Below are positions 17,888-27,097 of a stretch of 40,855 nt of DNA, piece after piece; the first letter of the stretch is position 1; each line of letters starts with the position of its first letter. A program made the position numbers and the translations under genes. Below the pieces are notes generated by a model. It was not told the origin of the DNA. It saw nothing but the letters and a program-made list of their open reading frames with translations, and searched no databases. Where the stretch lies: assembly GCA_003284375.1 (NCBI GenBank), contig QBVL01000013.1, forward strand, positions 1 to 40,855, read 5' to 3'. Source of the stretch: Prochlorococcus sp. AG-311-J23 (GTDB lineage: Bacteria > Cyanobacteriota > Cyanobacteriia > PCC-6307 > Cyanobiaceae).

Positions 17888-18616
17888 TTAGGTAACTAAA
17901 TGATTCTCAAGAGCATATCTAACTAGTTCTGTTCTGCTAGAGGTGCCGGTTTTAATAAATAATCGACTAACATATTTTTCTACATTGCGGATAGAAGTTT
18001 CAAGTTGTCTAGCAATCTCTTTGTTCATTAAGCCTTCAGCTACTAGTTGTAAAACGCTTGCCTCCCTTGGGGTGAAATTAGGAATTGAATCATCTTTCCG
18101 TGAGTTATTTTTATCCCCATGGCTAAGCATTGATTTGATTTCTGTGATCTGTTTTGCCATTTGACCAACATCAGCATTTGCAAATCTGGCTGCTTCAGTT
18201 AACAATCGCTCTTGACGCTGAACTACATTCCTAACTCTTGCAACTAGCTCATCGGGATCAAATGGTTTTGGCATGTAGTCGTCTACACCGGCTTGATACC
18301 CTTGAGTTCTATCTGCAGTCATACCCTTAGCAGTAAGGAAAATCACAGGTGTACCTCCAAGTCTTTCATCTTCTCTAATTTTTTTTAATAGACCATAACC
18401 ATCACATCTAGGCATCATAACGTCGCTGATAATTACATCTGGGATCATTTTTTGAGCTTTTTCCCACCCCTCTTCTCCATCTACAGCAGTTGTAACTTGA
18501 AATCCTTCATCTTCAAGATAAGCCTGAACAGCAGTTCTTAAACCAGGTTCGTCATCGACAAGTAAAATCCTTGGAGTCTGAGAAACTTCTTGTGTTGATG
18601 TGGTTGAGTCACTCAT
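17888..18616 (-). CDS. Two-component response regulator, NarL/LuxR type, Rre1 (Ycf29)-like
   Basis: The protein has an N-terminal receiver domain (about 15-130), with acidic pocket D21-D22, phosphorylation site Asp65 (DVIISDVMMPR) and the conserved Lys in IFLTAKG. A linker and a LuxR/GerE helix-turn-helix domain (about 178-240) follow. In the latter, TPREASVLQLVAEGLMNKEI and SIRNVEKYVSRLFIKTGTSS are well preserved. The 242-residue layout resembles the near-universal cyanobacterial regulator Rre1 (Ycf29), the partner of sensor kinase Hik2 in redox and stress responses. That identity is from family knowledge and was not searched. No sensor kinase lies nearby. It is divergent from the cysteine desulfurase gene over 82 bases. 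Confidence 0.88.
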   Translation of the reverse strand: MSDSTTSTQEVSQTPRILLVDDEPGLRTAVQAYLEDEGFQVTTAVDGEEGWEKAQKMIPDVIISDVMMPRCDGYGLLKKIREDERLGGTPVIFLTAKGMTADRTQGYQAGVDDYMPKPFDPDELVARVRNVVQRQERLLTEAARFANADVGQMAKQITEIKSMLSHGDKNNSRKDDSIPNFTPREASVLQLVAEGLMNKEIARQLETSIRNVEKYVSRLFIKTGTSSRTELVRYALENHLVT

Positions 18617-18698
18617 AAATAAAAATTGTACTTCTTGAGTTCTTAAAGAGGATATTAACCTTTGTTCCTCTCTATTATTTAGCTTAACGAATTAATTA

Positions 18699-19847
18699 AT
18701 GGATAATAACTATCTGGTTTTTGATTTTCAGTCCTCAACACCTTGTAGTACAAAGGTCGTTGAGGAGATGGCTCCTTATTGGAATGAATTGTGGGGTAAT
18801 CCCTCTAATAATAATAATCGATCCGGTGTTTTCGCTTCTGCTGCAGTAGAAGTATCTCGTGAAAAAATAGCTTCATATTTGAATATCAATCCGAAAAGAT
18901 TAATTTTTACGAGTGGTGCAACAGAAGCGAATAATTTGGGTTTAGTTGGACATGCGAGAGCTAAAGCACAACTAATTGGAAAACCTGGACACATAATTAC
19001 CGTTTCAACTGAACATCATGCAGTCCTTGACCCGCTTAGGCAGCTCCAAAAAGAAGGGTTTCGTTTGACAGAGTTACAACCTAATAAAGATGGTTTAATC
19101 AATATCGAAAAACTTTCTGAAGCTGTTGAAAAAGATACTTTTATGGTTAGCGTTATGGCTGCAAATAATGAGATAGGGGTTCTGCAACCTATTGCCGAAA
19201 TTGGTTCTTTTTGCAATAAAAAGAAAATCACTTTTCATACTGATGCTGCTCAAGCCTTGGGCTACTTAGATTTAGACCCCGATAAATTTCGCATAGATTT
19301 GATGAGCTTGAGTGCTCACAAAATCTATGGACCAAAAGGTATCGGGGCTTTGGTGATTAGGGAAGGCTTACCTCTTAAACCATCTCAATATGGAGGAGGA
19401 CAAGAGCTTGGATTAAGATCTGGTACTCTCCCTGTACCTTTAATTGTTGGCTTTGCAAAAGCAGTAGAAATAACAAAAAATGATCAGGATGAGAGAAATA
19501 AGAGACTTTTATTTTTTAGAAACTTATTGTTGAGTGGATTAAAAAAGAATATTTCTGGATTGATAGTTAATGGATCTATCGATAAAAGATTGCCTCATAA
19601 TCTCAATATGACTTTTCCTGGTGTGAAGGGAAGTCAATTGCATGGCCAATTAAGAAGGTTTATTTTTTGTACTAGTGGTTCAGCTTGCAGTAATGGTGAA
19701 GCTTCTCATGTCCTTCAGGAGATAGGCCTCTGCAAAAAAAATGCTGAAGCATCAATAAGAATGAGTATTGGGAGACATACTACGGAGAAAGATATAAAAA
19801 AGGCTATTGAGATTATTACAAATATAGTGATAAATCTTAGAGAATAA
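18699..19847 (+). CDS. Cysteine desulfurase (NifS/IscS family)
   Basis: This PLP enzyme releases sulfur from cysteine as a persulfide for iron-sulphur clusters and thio-modified tRNA. The 382-residue product has the His-containing STEHHAVLDP (about 101-110), TDAAQALGYLDLD (about 181-193), the PLP lysine Lys208 in SAHKIYGPKG, and the active-site loop CTSGSACSNG with catalytic Cys330. The short rigid loop assigns it to a class with full catalytic Cys, NifS/IscS-like (group I), rather than SufS. No suf or isc scaffold gene is adjacent. The stop is 7 bases from the convergent rsmH stop. Confidence 0.92.
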   Translation: MDNNYLVFDFQSSTPCSTKVVEEMAPYWNELWGNPSNNNNRSGVFASAAVEVSREKIASYLNINPKRLIFTSGATEANNLGLVGHARAKAQLIGKPGHIITVSTEHHAVLDPLRQLQKEGFRLTELQPNKDGLINIEKLSEAVEKDTFMVSVMAANNEIGVLQPIAEIGSFCNKKKITFHTDAAQALGYLDLDPDKFRIDLMSLSAHKIYGPKGIGALVIREGLPLKPSQYGGGQELGLRSGTLPVPLIVGFAKAVEITKNDQDERNKRLLFFRNLLLSGLKKNISGLIVNGSIDKRLPHNLNMTFPGVKGSQLHGQLRRFIFCTSGSACSNGEASHVLQEIGLCKKNAEASIRMSIGRHTTEKDIKKAIEIITNIVINLRE

Positions 19848-19854
19848 GATAAGT

Positions 19855-20769
19855 CTATTCTGAAAACTTCTTTGAAGAAATTCTTAACTTTGCACTTTTA
19901 CTTCTAGGATTTAATTCTATTTCTTCAGGGCTTGGTATTATGGGTTTTTTTGACAGCATTTTTAATCGATTGTCAGTTTTAAAACTCGATTTTACTCTTC
20001 TATCCTCTAGTGAATGAAAACTCATTACTATAAATAGACCATTATCTGATAACCAGTTTGGTGCTTTTAAAAGTAAACTGTCTAGCGAGCCTAATTCATT
20101 ATTTACAGCTATTCTTAAAGCCTGAAAAGTTCTTGTTGAGGGATGAATTCGACCATATCTTTGCTTGGGTGGGAAGCATCCGGCAATTGCATAAGAAAGG
20201 TCTTGAGTTCCAGAGTATGGTCCATTTTCTGCTAAATCATTTTTTATTTTTCTTGCAATACGCCTAGAGCGTTTTTCTTCTCCTAATTTATATATTAAAT
20301 CAGCTAGATCTTGCTCAGAGAGAGTTTCAATAAGTTCGGCTGCGCTTGAACCCTCTTCGGGATTCATTCGCATATCTATTGGACCATTTAAACGAAAACT
20401 AAAACCTCTTGAAGGCTCATCTAGCTGATGACTACTAACACCAAGATCCGCTAAGACGCAAATGGCTTGTTCATCAAGTGAAAAGTCTGCGAAGTTTGTA
20501 GAGATTATTTTGATTCTTGTCCCGAATTTTATTAATTTTTTTGATGCTGCTTCTCTTGCCATTGGGTCTTGATCAAGCCCAATAATTTTGATTCCTGGGA
20601 AATTTTCTAGTATTTGAGCTGAATGACCCCCTCCTCCAATTGTGGCATCAATAATTAATCCTTGTTTTGTCAATTCACTTGGCAATTCCTTTAGTGATTG
20701 AATTATTTCTTTCCCCATTACGGGGACATGATTAAAGTTAGAACTTGAACTAATTGGCCCTTCTTTCAT
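19855..20769 (-). CDS. rsmH: 16S rRNA (cytosine(1402)-N(4))-methyltransferase
   Basis: RsmH (MraW) methylates N4 of C1402 in the P site of 16S rRNA. The 304-residue product has the N-terminal [13 protein letters not shown] (about 14-26), the SAM-binding [14 protein letters not shown] (about 41-54), [20 protein letters not shown] (about 125-144) and the C-terminal [11 protein letters not shown] (about 250-260). Length is normal. In many bacteria this gene heads the dcw cell-division cluster, but here no division gene is adjacent. It starts at ATG 20769, divergent from ndhH with 41 bases between the start codons. Confidence 0.94.
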   Translation of the reverse strand: MKEGPISSSSNFNHVPVMGKEIIQSLKELPSELTKQGLIIDATIGGGGHSAQILENFPGIKIIGLDQDPMAREAASKKLIKFGTRIKIISTNFADFSLDEQAICVLADLGVSSHQLDEPSRGFSFRLNGPIDMRMNPEEGSSAAELIETLSEQDLADLIYKLGEEKRSRRIARKIKNDLAENGPYSGTQDLSYAIAGCFPPKQRYGRIHPSTRTFQALRIAVNNELGSLDSLLLKAPNWLSDNGLFIVMSFHSLEDRRVKSSFKTDNRLKMLSKKPIIPSPEEIELNPRSKSAKLRISSKKFSE

Positions 20770-20810
20770 AAGTTTTCACTAGTATTTAGACATTGCTTTG
20801 TTTTGGCCCA

Positions 20811-21995
20811 ATGGCGCAGCTTGAAACGCGTACGGAGCCAATGGTGGTCAACTTTGGGCCACATCATCCATCAATGCATGGGGTGTTGCGGTTGGTCGTA
20901 ACCCTTGATGGAGAAGATGTTGTTGATTGTGAACCAGTTATTGGTTACTTGCATCGAGGGATGGAGAAAATTGCTGAGAATAGAACAAACGTCATGTTTG
21001 TTCCTTACGTAAGCCGTATGGATTATGCGGCTGGTATGTTTTATGAAGCCATTGTTGTTAATGCCCCTGAGCGTTTAGCAAATATAAAGGTACCCAAGAG
21101 AGCAAGTTATATCAGAGCGATAATGCTTGAGTTGAATAGGATCGCTAACCATTTGCTATGGTTAGGCCCGTTTTTGGCTGATGTAGGAGCGCAAACTCCT
21201 TTCTTCTACATTTTTAGAGAAAGAGAGATGATTTACGATTTATGGGAGGCTGCAACTGGTCAAAGATTGATTAATAATAATTATTTTCGTATTGGAGGCG
21301 TTGCATGTGATTTACCTTGGGGCTGGTTAGAAAAATGCAAAGATTTTTGTGACTGGTTTGGTCCCAAAATTGATGAGTATGAAAAATTGATAACCAATAA
21401 CCCTATTTTTCGAAGACGTATAGAAGGTTTAGGAGTTATAGGAAAAGAACAAGCGATTAACTGGAGCCTTTCTGGCCCAATGCTTCGGGCAGCTGGTGTT
21501 CCATGGGATTTGAGAAAAGTAGATCACTATGAATGTTATGACGATTTTGAATGGGATATTGCATGGGAGAAAGAGGGGGATTGTTATGCAAGATATAGAG
21601 TTCGTATTGAAGAAATGAGACAGTCATTGAAAATATTACGACAAGCTTGTGAGATGATTCCTGGAGGGCCAACAGAAAATCTTGAGGCACAAAGAACAGT
21701 TGAGGGAAAAAAAGGTGATTTGTCGGGGTTTGATTATCAATATGTAGCGAAGAAAGTGGCACCTACTTTTAAGATCCCTAATGGTGAATTATATACACGT
21801 CTTGAGTCTGGCAAAGGTGAAATAGGGGTATTTATTCAAGGTAATAATGATGTAACTCCTTGGCGGTTTAAAATTAGAGCAGCTGATTCTAATAATTTGC
21901 AGATACTTCCTCACATACTTAAGGGAGCTAAGGTTGCTGACATAATGGCTATATTAGGTTCGATCGATGTGATTATGGGTTCTGTTGATAGATAG
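20811..21995 (+). CDS. ndhH: NAD(P)H-quinone oxidoreductase subunit H (NdhH)
   Basis: NdhH (NuoD type, 49 kDa) is a peripheral-arm subunit that forms the quinone pocket together with NdhK and NdhA. The 394-residue product has the family opening [20 protein letters not shown] (about 7-26), [15 protein letters not shown], the paired [12 protein letters not shown] (about 104-115), and the C-terminal [18 protein letters not shown]. The frame is open back to TTG 20793, but ATG 20811 gives the normal [10 protein letters not shown] start and is preferred. menI follows after 5 bases, so the two are probably cotranscribed. Other NDH-1 genes lie 11 and 19 kb away. Confidence 0.95.
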   Translation: MAQLETRTEPMVVNFGPHHPSMHGVLRLVVTLDGEDVVDCEPVIGYLHRGMEKIAENRTNVMFVPYVSRMDYAAGMFYEAIVVNAPERLANIKVPKRASYIRAIMLELNRIANHLLWLGPFLADVGAQTPFFYIFREREMIYDLWEAATGQRLINNNYFRIGGVACDLPWGWLEKCKDFCDWFGPKIDEYEKLITNNPIFRRRIEGLGVIGKEQAINWSLSGPMLRAAGVPWDLRKVDHYECYDDFEWDIAWEKEGDCYARYRVRIEEMRQSLKILRQACEMIPGGPTENLEAQRTVEGKKGDLSGFDYQYVAKKVAPTFKIPNGELYTRLESGKGEIGVFIQGNNDVTPWRFKIRAADSNNLQILPHILKGAKVADIMAILGSIDVIMGSVDR

Positions 21996-22000
21996 GTCTT

Positions 22001-22453
22001 TTGGAAAAGCGTAATCCTAGAGAATGGTTATGTTTGAATCGAACAGTTCGTTTTGGTGAGACAGATGCTGCTGGTGTGGTGCATTTCCTTGAATTGTTCA
22101 GATGGTGTCATGAAACTTGGGAAGAAAGTTTAGAAAAATTTGGAATAGTTTTACAAGAAATTTTTCCTTCAACCCAAATCAATACAAGCCAACTGGATGT
22201 AGCTTTACCAGTTGTTCATTGTGAAGCAAATTACTTTCAACCACTTTATGTGGGAGATACTATCAATATCGAACTGTATCCAGAGAAGATAAATGAGTCT
22301 TCATTTGTACTTCTATTTAAATTTAAAAAGAATGGTGAGCAAATCGGTACGACAAATATAAAACATGTATCAATAAATCCGATTACAAGAGAAAAATGTG
22401 CATTATCTAAGCAAATAAATTTGTGGCTTCATGAATCTGGTTTGAATTTTTAG
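22001..22453 (+). CDS. menI: 1,4-dihydroxy-2-naphthoyl-CoA hydrolase (hotdog thioesterase)
   Basis: This hotdog-fold thioesterase should release 1,4-dihydroxy-2-naphthoate from its CoA ester in phylloquinone synthesis, as Slr0204 does in Synechocystis. The 150-residue product has the 4-hydroxybenzoyl-CoA thioesterase motif RFGETDAAGVVHF (about 17-29), with the catalytic Asp22, and LFRWCHETWEES (about 32-43). Context is strong: ndhH ends 5 bases upstream, and menE, menC, menA and menF follow within 5 kb. The start is TTG 22001, as no ATG is available. The stop overlaps the convergent menE stop by 4 bases. Confidence 0.88.
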   Translation: MEKRNPREWLCLNRTVRFGETDAAGVVHFLELFRWCHETWEESLEKFGIVLQEIFPSTQINTSQLDVALPVVHCEANYFQPLYVGDTINIELYPEKINESSFVLLFKFKKNGEQIGTTNIKHVSINPITREKCALSKQINLWLHESGLNF

Positions 22454-23685
22454 CTGATAGGACTATTCAAGGCTACCCAATCTTGCCATTTTTTTAATTC
22501 CCATTTTTTATTTATATTTCGTGAAAGTTTTGGGCAATCGTACCATTTCAGTGGTTTTTGGGATGGTTGCCAGTCCTTAATGAGATCGGTCAGAAGTTTG
22601 ATAATTGGATATCTATGAATTCCTTTTTCTTTGAATTTAGTTAAGACAATTAAACGTTGTCCCCACTTCTTGTCACTAACTCCTAGTACAAAAATGTCTT
22701 TAATTGGGATTTGATGTTTTGAGATTATTTTCATTAATTTTATTTCGATATCTTCTGGGAAAATTGTTTCACCACCTGAATTTATAGCTGAATCTCTTCT
22801 ACCTAGGATTTGAATTGCTTTTCTATTGTCGAGAGTGATGTATTGCGCTAAATCGCCTGCTTCCCACCATCCATTTGAGTCTGCAATTGATTCGAATTTA
22901 TCATTCTTCCATTTTGAAGTTGCAATCCTACTAGTTTTAATTTTAAGTGAATTTCTTTTGTTGATTTCTATCTCCACATCTTCGAGAGGAAACCCAACAC
23001 TATTACTTCCTTTTAAAAAATCTTGGGGACTCAGGCAAGTCACCATTGCTACTGTTTCGGTGCTCCCATAACATGGAGCTAATTTAATAGATTTTCTTCG
23101 CGCTTTGTCAGCAAGATCTGTCGGAAGCATGGATCCTCCAACCCAGATTATAGCTATAGACTGAAGCCATTCTAAACCATCAGGATCATCAATCAAAGAT
23201 AATAATTGAGTTGGGACTAGGGATGTAATTAATGGACGCCTATTTTTTTTAGTTAATGCTTCACTGAATTGCCTAAGTTTCAGTGGTTTATGCATTATAG
23301 AATGTGAAATCCAGTGATACTCTGATTGCCAAGTTTGATGTCTCCACCAAGGCATGAAGCCACTTATATGGTGTAAGGGTAGTGAATTTAGAATGATGCA
23401 CTCATTTGGCTCAAGGCCATGATGCTTTAACCATTTTCCAGTTGCTAATGCTGAACTAGTTAGATTTTTAATTGACTGGAAACAAAGATTTGGTCCTCCA
23501 ATGCTTCCCCCGCTTGAAATGATTATTCCTTCTCCTTCAGGTAAAATTGAAGATGTGGAAATTTTGCTTTGATCTTTTGGAGGTGATAGATATACCCAGT
23601 TATGCTTTTCAAAATTGTTCAAAATTTCTTTTGAACTTTCAAAGTTTTTTTCAGGAATGCACCTTACTACAGCAAGTTTGCTCAT
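22450..23685 (-). CDS. menE: 2-succinylbenzoate-CoA ligase
   Basis: MenE activates o-succinylbenzoate to its CoA ester using ATP, in the phylloquinone pathway. The 411-residue product is an acyl-CoA-synthetase (ANL) fold with PCYGSTETVAMV (about 204-215), the WWEAGDLAQY segment (about 272-281) and RRDSAINSGGETIFPEDIE (about 296-314). The C-terminal LSRNINKKWELKKW holds candidate catalytic lysines. It is shorter than typical MenE (about 450-490). The usual P-loop (T-S-G-T-T-G-x-P-K) is altered to SSGGSIGGPN, without the Lys. Assignment rests on these motifs plus the neighbouring menC, with which it overlaps by 4 bases (ATGA), implying coupled translation. Confidence 0.85.
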   Translation of the reverse strand: MSKLAVVRCIPEKNFESSKEILNNFEKHNWVYLSPPKDQSKISTSSILPEGEGIIISSGGSIGGPNLCFQSIKNLTSSALATGKWLKHHGLEPNECIILNSLPLHHISGFMPWWRHQTWQSEYHWISHSIMHKPLKLRQFSEALTKKNRRPLITSLVPTQLLSLIDDPDGLEWLQSIAIIWVGGSMLPTDLADKARRKSIKLAPCYGSTETVAMVTCLSPQDFLKGSNSVGFPLEDVEIEINKRNSLKIKTSRIATSKWKNDKFESIADSNGWWEAGDLAQYITLDNRKAIQILGRRDSAINSGGETIFPEDIEIKLMKIISKHQIPIKDIFVLGVSDKKWGQRLIVLTKFKEKGIHRYPIIKLLTDLIKDWQPSQKPLKWYDCPKLSRNINKKWELKKWQDWVALNSPIS

Positions 23686-24653
23686 GCGGCTTCCCAGACT
23701 GATTTTGGATTGTTGTTAAAGAGTGGGCCTTTTGGACACCACCCTGGTGCAAGTCCAGGTGCACATGGATTTTTCCCTTTGACTTGCCTAGCTGCGAGGT
23801 GATTAATCCACCTTCTCCCGATACCAGTTTCAAAAGCTGTGCTTATTACTGTTTGACTATCTTCTTTGTCTATTTCTTTTAAAAGTAACCGGGGATCACC
23901 ATCTAAAGCAGGGCGACGTATTTGCCAACTTTTCCATGTTTTTCGTAAATATGGAAATTCAATCAAAGATTCGTCTAGTGCGATTGGGATTTGATTGGCT
24001 AAAGAAAACAACCCTTCAATATCTTTTGAAGGAAGTGGCTGCTCAATCCATTCCAAGCGAGTTTCGTTTTTTAGTTCGCTACTCCATTCGTGTGCTTTTT
24101 GACGACTCCACCCTCCATTTGGATCAATTCTAAGTTTAAAATTTTTTGGGAGAACATTTAATATTTTTTGTAATGCTTTTTCTTCATTAAAATTATTTTG
24201 TTGATTAGATACTTTCCATTTGATAGTACTTGAAATTTTCTCTTTATTTGATCTGTCTAAATATTTTACTACTGACTCTAAAGGATCAATATCTGTAGGT
24301 AAAAGGTAAGATGAGCCTGTGATATTAAATCCTTCGAAATCTAGCTTTTTGATGGTTAGATTTTCTAAATCGGCTAAAGAGGCTCCCAACCCGAAAGCAA
24401 GTGCCCCTGGTAACTCACATAGATAATTTTCTATCGAATCTTTTGTAGTTTTTCTCCCAATAAAATTGAGACTTTCGATACAATCGTTAAATTCATTGCC
24501 CTCAATTGGTGAGACCTCACCCCATCCACAATTACCATCTGAGTCTTTTAATTGCAACAATAAACCTATCTTTTTATAAATAATTCCTTTAGATGTTATT
24601 AACTTTCGTGTTAGATTAAATGAAAATGGCTTGATATTAATTATTAACTTCAT
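23682..24653 (-). CDS. menC: o-Succinylbenzoate synthase
   Basis: MenC dehydrates SHCHC to o-succinylbenzoate. The 323-residue product is in the enolase superfamily: KWK (145-147) for the first catalytic Lys, metal ligands Asp177 (RIDPNGGW), Glu204 (EWIEQPLP) and Asp227 (ALDES). The second catalytic Lys, expected in a K-P-x-x-x-G motif near residue 247, appears as Arg (IRRPALDGDP, 245-254). Context still argues for MenC: it lies between menA (23 bases upstream) and menE (4-base overlap). Overall sequence is divergent from E. coli MenC. Confidence 0.85.
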   Translation of the reverse strand: MKLIINIKPFSFNLTRKLITSKGIIYKKIGLLLQLKDSDGNCGWGEVSPIEGNEFNDCIESLNFIGRKTTKDSIENYLCELPGALAFGLGASLADLENLTIKKLDFEGFNITGSSYLLPTDIDPLESVVKYLDRSNKEKISSTIKWKVSNQQNNFNEEKALQKILNVLPKNFKLRIDPNGGWSRQKAHEWSSELKNETRLEWIEQPLPSKDIEGLFSLANQIPIALDESLIEFPYLRKTWKSWQIRRPALDGDPRLLLKEIDKEDSQTVISTAFETGIGRRWINHLAARQVKGKNPCAPGLAPGWCPKGPLFNNNPKSVWEAA

Positions 24654-24676
24654 GGTTTAATAAAATTAATAATTCA

Positions 24677-25597
24677 TTATAAAAAGAAATAGGAAGTAGC
24701 AAAACCTATACTTAAACATAAACCATTAATTGTTTGAAAGCGAAGAGCTGAAAACTTACTGTTTTTAATGAGATCTGGTTTATTGTGATGTCTTTTAATT
24801 AATTTGATTAGATCTAATCCTGAAGGAAGGCTTATTAAACACATAAGAGTAGTTATTGGCCATATGCCATTTAGTACTGGTAATAACTCTAATAGAAATA
24901 TTAGACCTACCAGCCACGGTAAAAAATTTGCCGCTCGATTCGTACCTAAAACAACTAAGGGTGATTTTTTACCAACAGCAGCGTCTTGATTGATTTGATG
25001 AAAATGCGAACAGAACAGAACCAAAGTAGTCGCCATGGCGGGACCTGCTCCAACAATCAGTGCAGTTCCCCAGGGGATGGCATCAAAATTAGATTTTGGA
25101 GAGATAACAATCAGTGCTGCAGCTGTCGCAAGTGGTCCAAATGCAATCCAGCAAAGGGGTTCTCCCAACCCCTTATACCCCAGTCTAAATGGTGGCCCTT
25201 GATATAAATATCCAAGGAAACAACAAATTATGACTAAAAAAAGTACTGTTATTTTACTTTTTAGAGCGAGGATAAATATTATAAATAAACCTAATAAAAG
25301 AGAAAAATATGCAACTCGACTTACAGTGGTTTTACTACCAGTTAAAGCAACTACAGAGTGGAATTTGTATTTGTCAACACCAGTTTCATCGTCAAAAAGA
25401 TCATTGGTAAGGTTTTCCCAAAGCAAGATCAAGATTGAGGCGATTAGAAAACCGATGAATTGTCCCAGCCGAATATTGCCGCTATTTCCGAGTTCCCATC
25501 CTGCAGATAAAATTACTGGCATTATTGCGACTGAATACAGTGGCCACTTAATTGCGGCTTGCCAAAGATGCTTTCTTTCAGTTGTAGAAGACTTCAC
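24677..25597 (-). CDS. menA: 1,4-dihydroxy-2-naphthoate prenyltransferase (phytyltransferase)
   Basis: MenA attaches the prenyl tail, phytyl in cyanobacteria, to dihydroxynaphthoate and yields the precursor of phylloquinone, the photosystem I cofactor. The 306-residue product is a UbiA-family membrane protein with about eight or nine spans. It carries the first aspartate-rich motif NDLFDDETGVDKYK (about 65-78) and a second charged loop around HFHQINQDAAVGKKSPLVVL (about 198-217). The start is GTG 25597; the frame upstream has no ATG. It heads a probable menA-menC-menE unit and is divergent from menF over 99 bases. Confidence 0.9.
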   Translation of the reverse strand: MKSSTTERKHLWQAAIKWPLYSVAIMPVILSAGWELGNSGNIRLGQFIGFLIASILILLWENLTNDLFDDETGVDKYKFHSVVALTGSKTTVSRVAYFSLLLGLFIIFILALKSKITVLFLVIICCFLGYLYQGPPFRLGYKGLGEPLCWIAFGPLATAAALIVISPKSNFDAIPWGTALIVGAGPAMATTLVLFCSHFHQINQDAAVGKKSPLVVLGTNRAANFLPWLVGLIFLLELLPVLNGIWPITTLMCLISLPSGLDLIKLIKRHHNKPDLIKNSKFSALRFQTINGLCLSIGFATSYFFL

Positions 25598-25696
25598 TGA
25601 TAAACTAACCCGCCCTGTTTGTTTCTTGGTGTTTCCCTTAAGACTAGGCAGCAGTTCGTGTATTGGTTTATTTGTGTCTAAAGGGTCTAATTGGTT
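25598..25696. promoter_or_regulatory. Divergent control region of menA-menC-menE and menF
   Basis: The 99 bases between the menA GTG and the menF ATG must hold promoters for the two halves of the phylloquinone pathway. This would allow common control of early (menF) and late (menA) steps. No consensus -10/-35 pair or operator stands out. Confidence 0.4.
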
Positions 25697-27097
25697 ATGA
25701 ATTTAGAACCCGTCTTTAGTGAGCTTTTGGTTAGTTCTCTTCAGAAATGGAGTGAAAGAAAAGTTGATGAATGTATTTTGAGCATTTCTGTTCCTGTAAG
25801 TCAAACAGATCCTTTAACTACATTACCTTTAATTGCTGAAAAACATCATTTTAGGTTTCTTTGGGATCTCTCTCCCAAATTGTGCCTTTCTGCCGGAGGT
25901 CATTGTCAATCTTTGGATTTATCTGGACCAAAGAGGTTTGAAAATGCACAAAGATTTAGTGATGAGATTTTTACTCGATTGATAGATATTTCTCCAAGTC
26001 CAGTATTTTCAGCATCAAGGATTTTATTTTCATTTTCTTTCTTTGATCAAATAAAAAGTAATGAAAAATCAATAGATGATAAATTTTCCCTCCAGGCTGT
26101 TTTGCCTAAGTGGCAATTAACCGCAAAAGATGGATTAACATGGCTACGTTTAAATTCAGTTGCCCAAAACCCTTCAGATGTTCGTGAAGCTATAGAAAGA
26201 TTATGGTCAATTCGAGAAAAGATAAATAAATCACCAGTCCGAATTGTTAATGATGAAAAAGAAAATTTCTTAGTTGATAATTTTTCTGATGATTGGCAAT
26301 CTCAATATCGAGATGCGTTGACTAAAGGGATCGAATTAATAAATGCAGGTGATTTGGATAAACTTGTATTGGCTACAAGACAACGTCTCCTCCTAAGAAA
26401 CCCATTAGATCCACTGCACTTACTTGCTCGTTTAAGAGTTCAGCAAACTAATAGTTGTCGATTCCTATGGCAAAAAAGTCATGATGAGTCATTTTTTGGT
26501 GCATCGCCTGAGAGATTAATAAGTCTCAATCAAAATCACTTGTTAATTGATGCTTTAGCTGGTACTGCAAAAAAAGGTGATGATGGGAGAGAATTGCTTG
26601 CTTCCTCTAAAGATTTAAGAGAACACCATTTTGTAGTTAATTCTATTGTCGAACAACTTTTTAGAAGAGGTATTAAAGCAAGTTATTCATCTCAACCAAA
26701 ATTAATGACTCAAGACCATTTAATTCATTTGCATACTCTTATTCAAGCTTCTGTTAAAGAGAAATCGCCTCTTGATTTAGTTGAAGCACTTCATCCAACC
26801 CCTGCTGTTGCGGGATTACCTCTGAGTAAATCTTTGAGTTGGTTGAGAGCTTTAGAACCATTTGACCGTAAAACATATGCTTCTCCAATTGGGTGGATAG
26901 ATCAAAATCAAAATTCAGAATTTAGAGTTGCCATACGTTATGGACAGGTTAGAGCTAATGAACTTAAATTATTTGCTGGCGCTGGTTTAGTAAAAGGTTC
27001 AACTGTTGAGGGGGAAATGCAAGAAGTAGCTTTGAAATTTGAAGTATTAAGAAATCAATTAAACTTAGATAGAGTTAATTGTTCAAATGATCTATAA
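25697..27097 (+). CDS. menF: Isochorismate synthase
   Basis: Isochorismate synthase converts chorismate to isochorismate, the first step toward phylloquinone. The 466-residue product has the chorismate-binding fold in its second half. Visible are [14 protein letters not shown] (about 219-232), [12 protein letters not shown] (about 271-282), [11 protein letters not shown] (about 293-303), [14 protein letters not shown] (about 313-326) and [10 protein letters not shown] (about 372-381). ATG 25697 is preferred over the in-frame TTG 25691 two codons earlier. It is divergent from menA. Its last 23 bases overlap the end of the convergent gshB. Isochorismate synthases of salicylate or siderophore pathways share the fold, but the location supports the phylloquinone role. 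Confidence 0.9.
   Translation: MNLEPVFSELLVSSLQKWSERKVDECILSISVPVSQTDPLTTLPLIAEKHHFRFLWDLSPKLCLSAGGHCQSLDLSGPKRFENAQRFSDEIFTRLIDISPSPVFSASRILFSFSFFDQIKSNEKSIDDKFSLQAVLPKWQLTAKDGLTWLRLNSVAQNPSDVREAIERLWSIREKINKSPVRIVNDEKENFLVDNFSDDWQSQYRDALTKGIELINAGDLDKLVLATRQRLLLRNPLDPLHLLARLRVQQTNSCRFLWQKSHDESFFGASPERLISLNQNHLLIDALAGTAKKGDDGRELLASSKDLREHHFVVNSIVEQLFRRGIKASYSSQPKLMTQDHLIHLHTLIQASVKEKSPLDLVEALHPTPAVAGLPLSKSLSWLRALEPFDRKTYASPIGWIDQNQNSEFRVAIRYGQVRANELKLFAGAGLVKGSTVEGEMQEVALKFEVLRNQLNLDRVNCSNDL

Noticed and set aside
25230-25700. 156-residue frame on + across menA.
   Set aside because: It is antisense to a clear membrane enzyme gene, with composition typical of a shadow frame.
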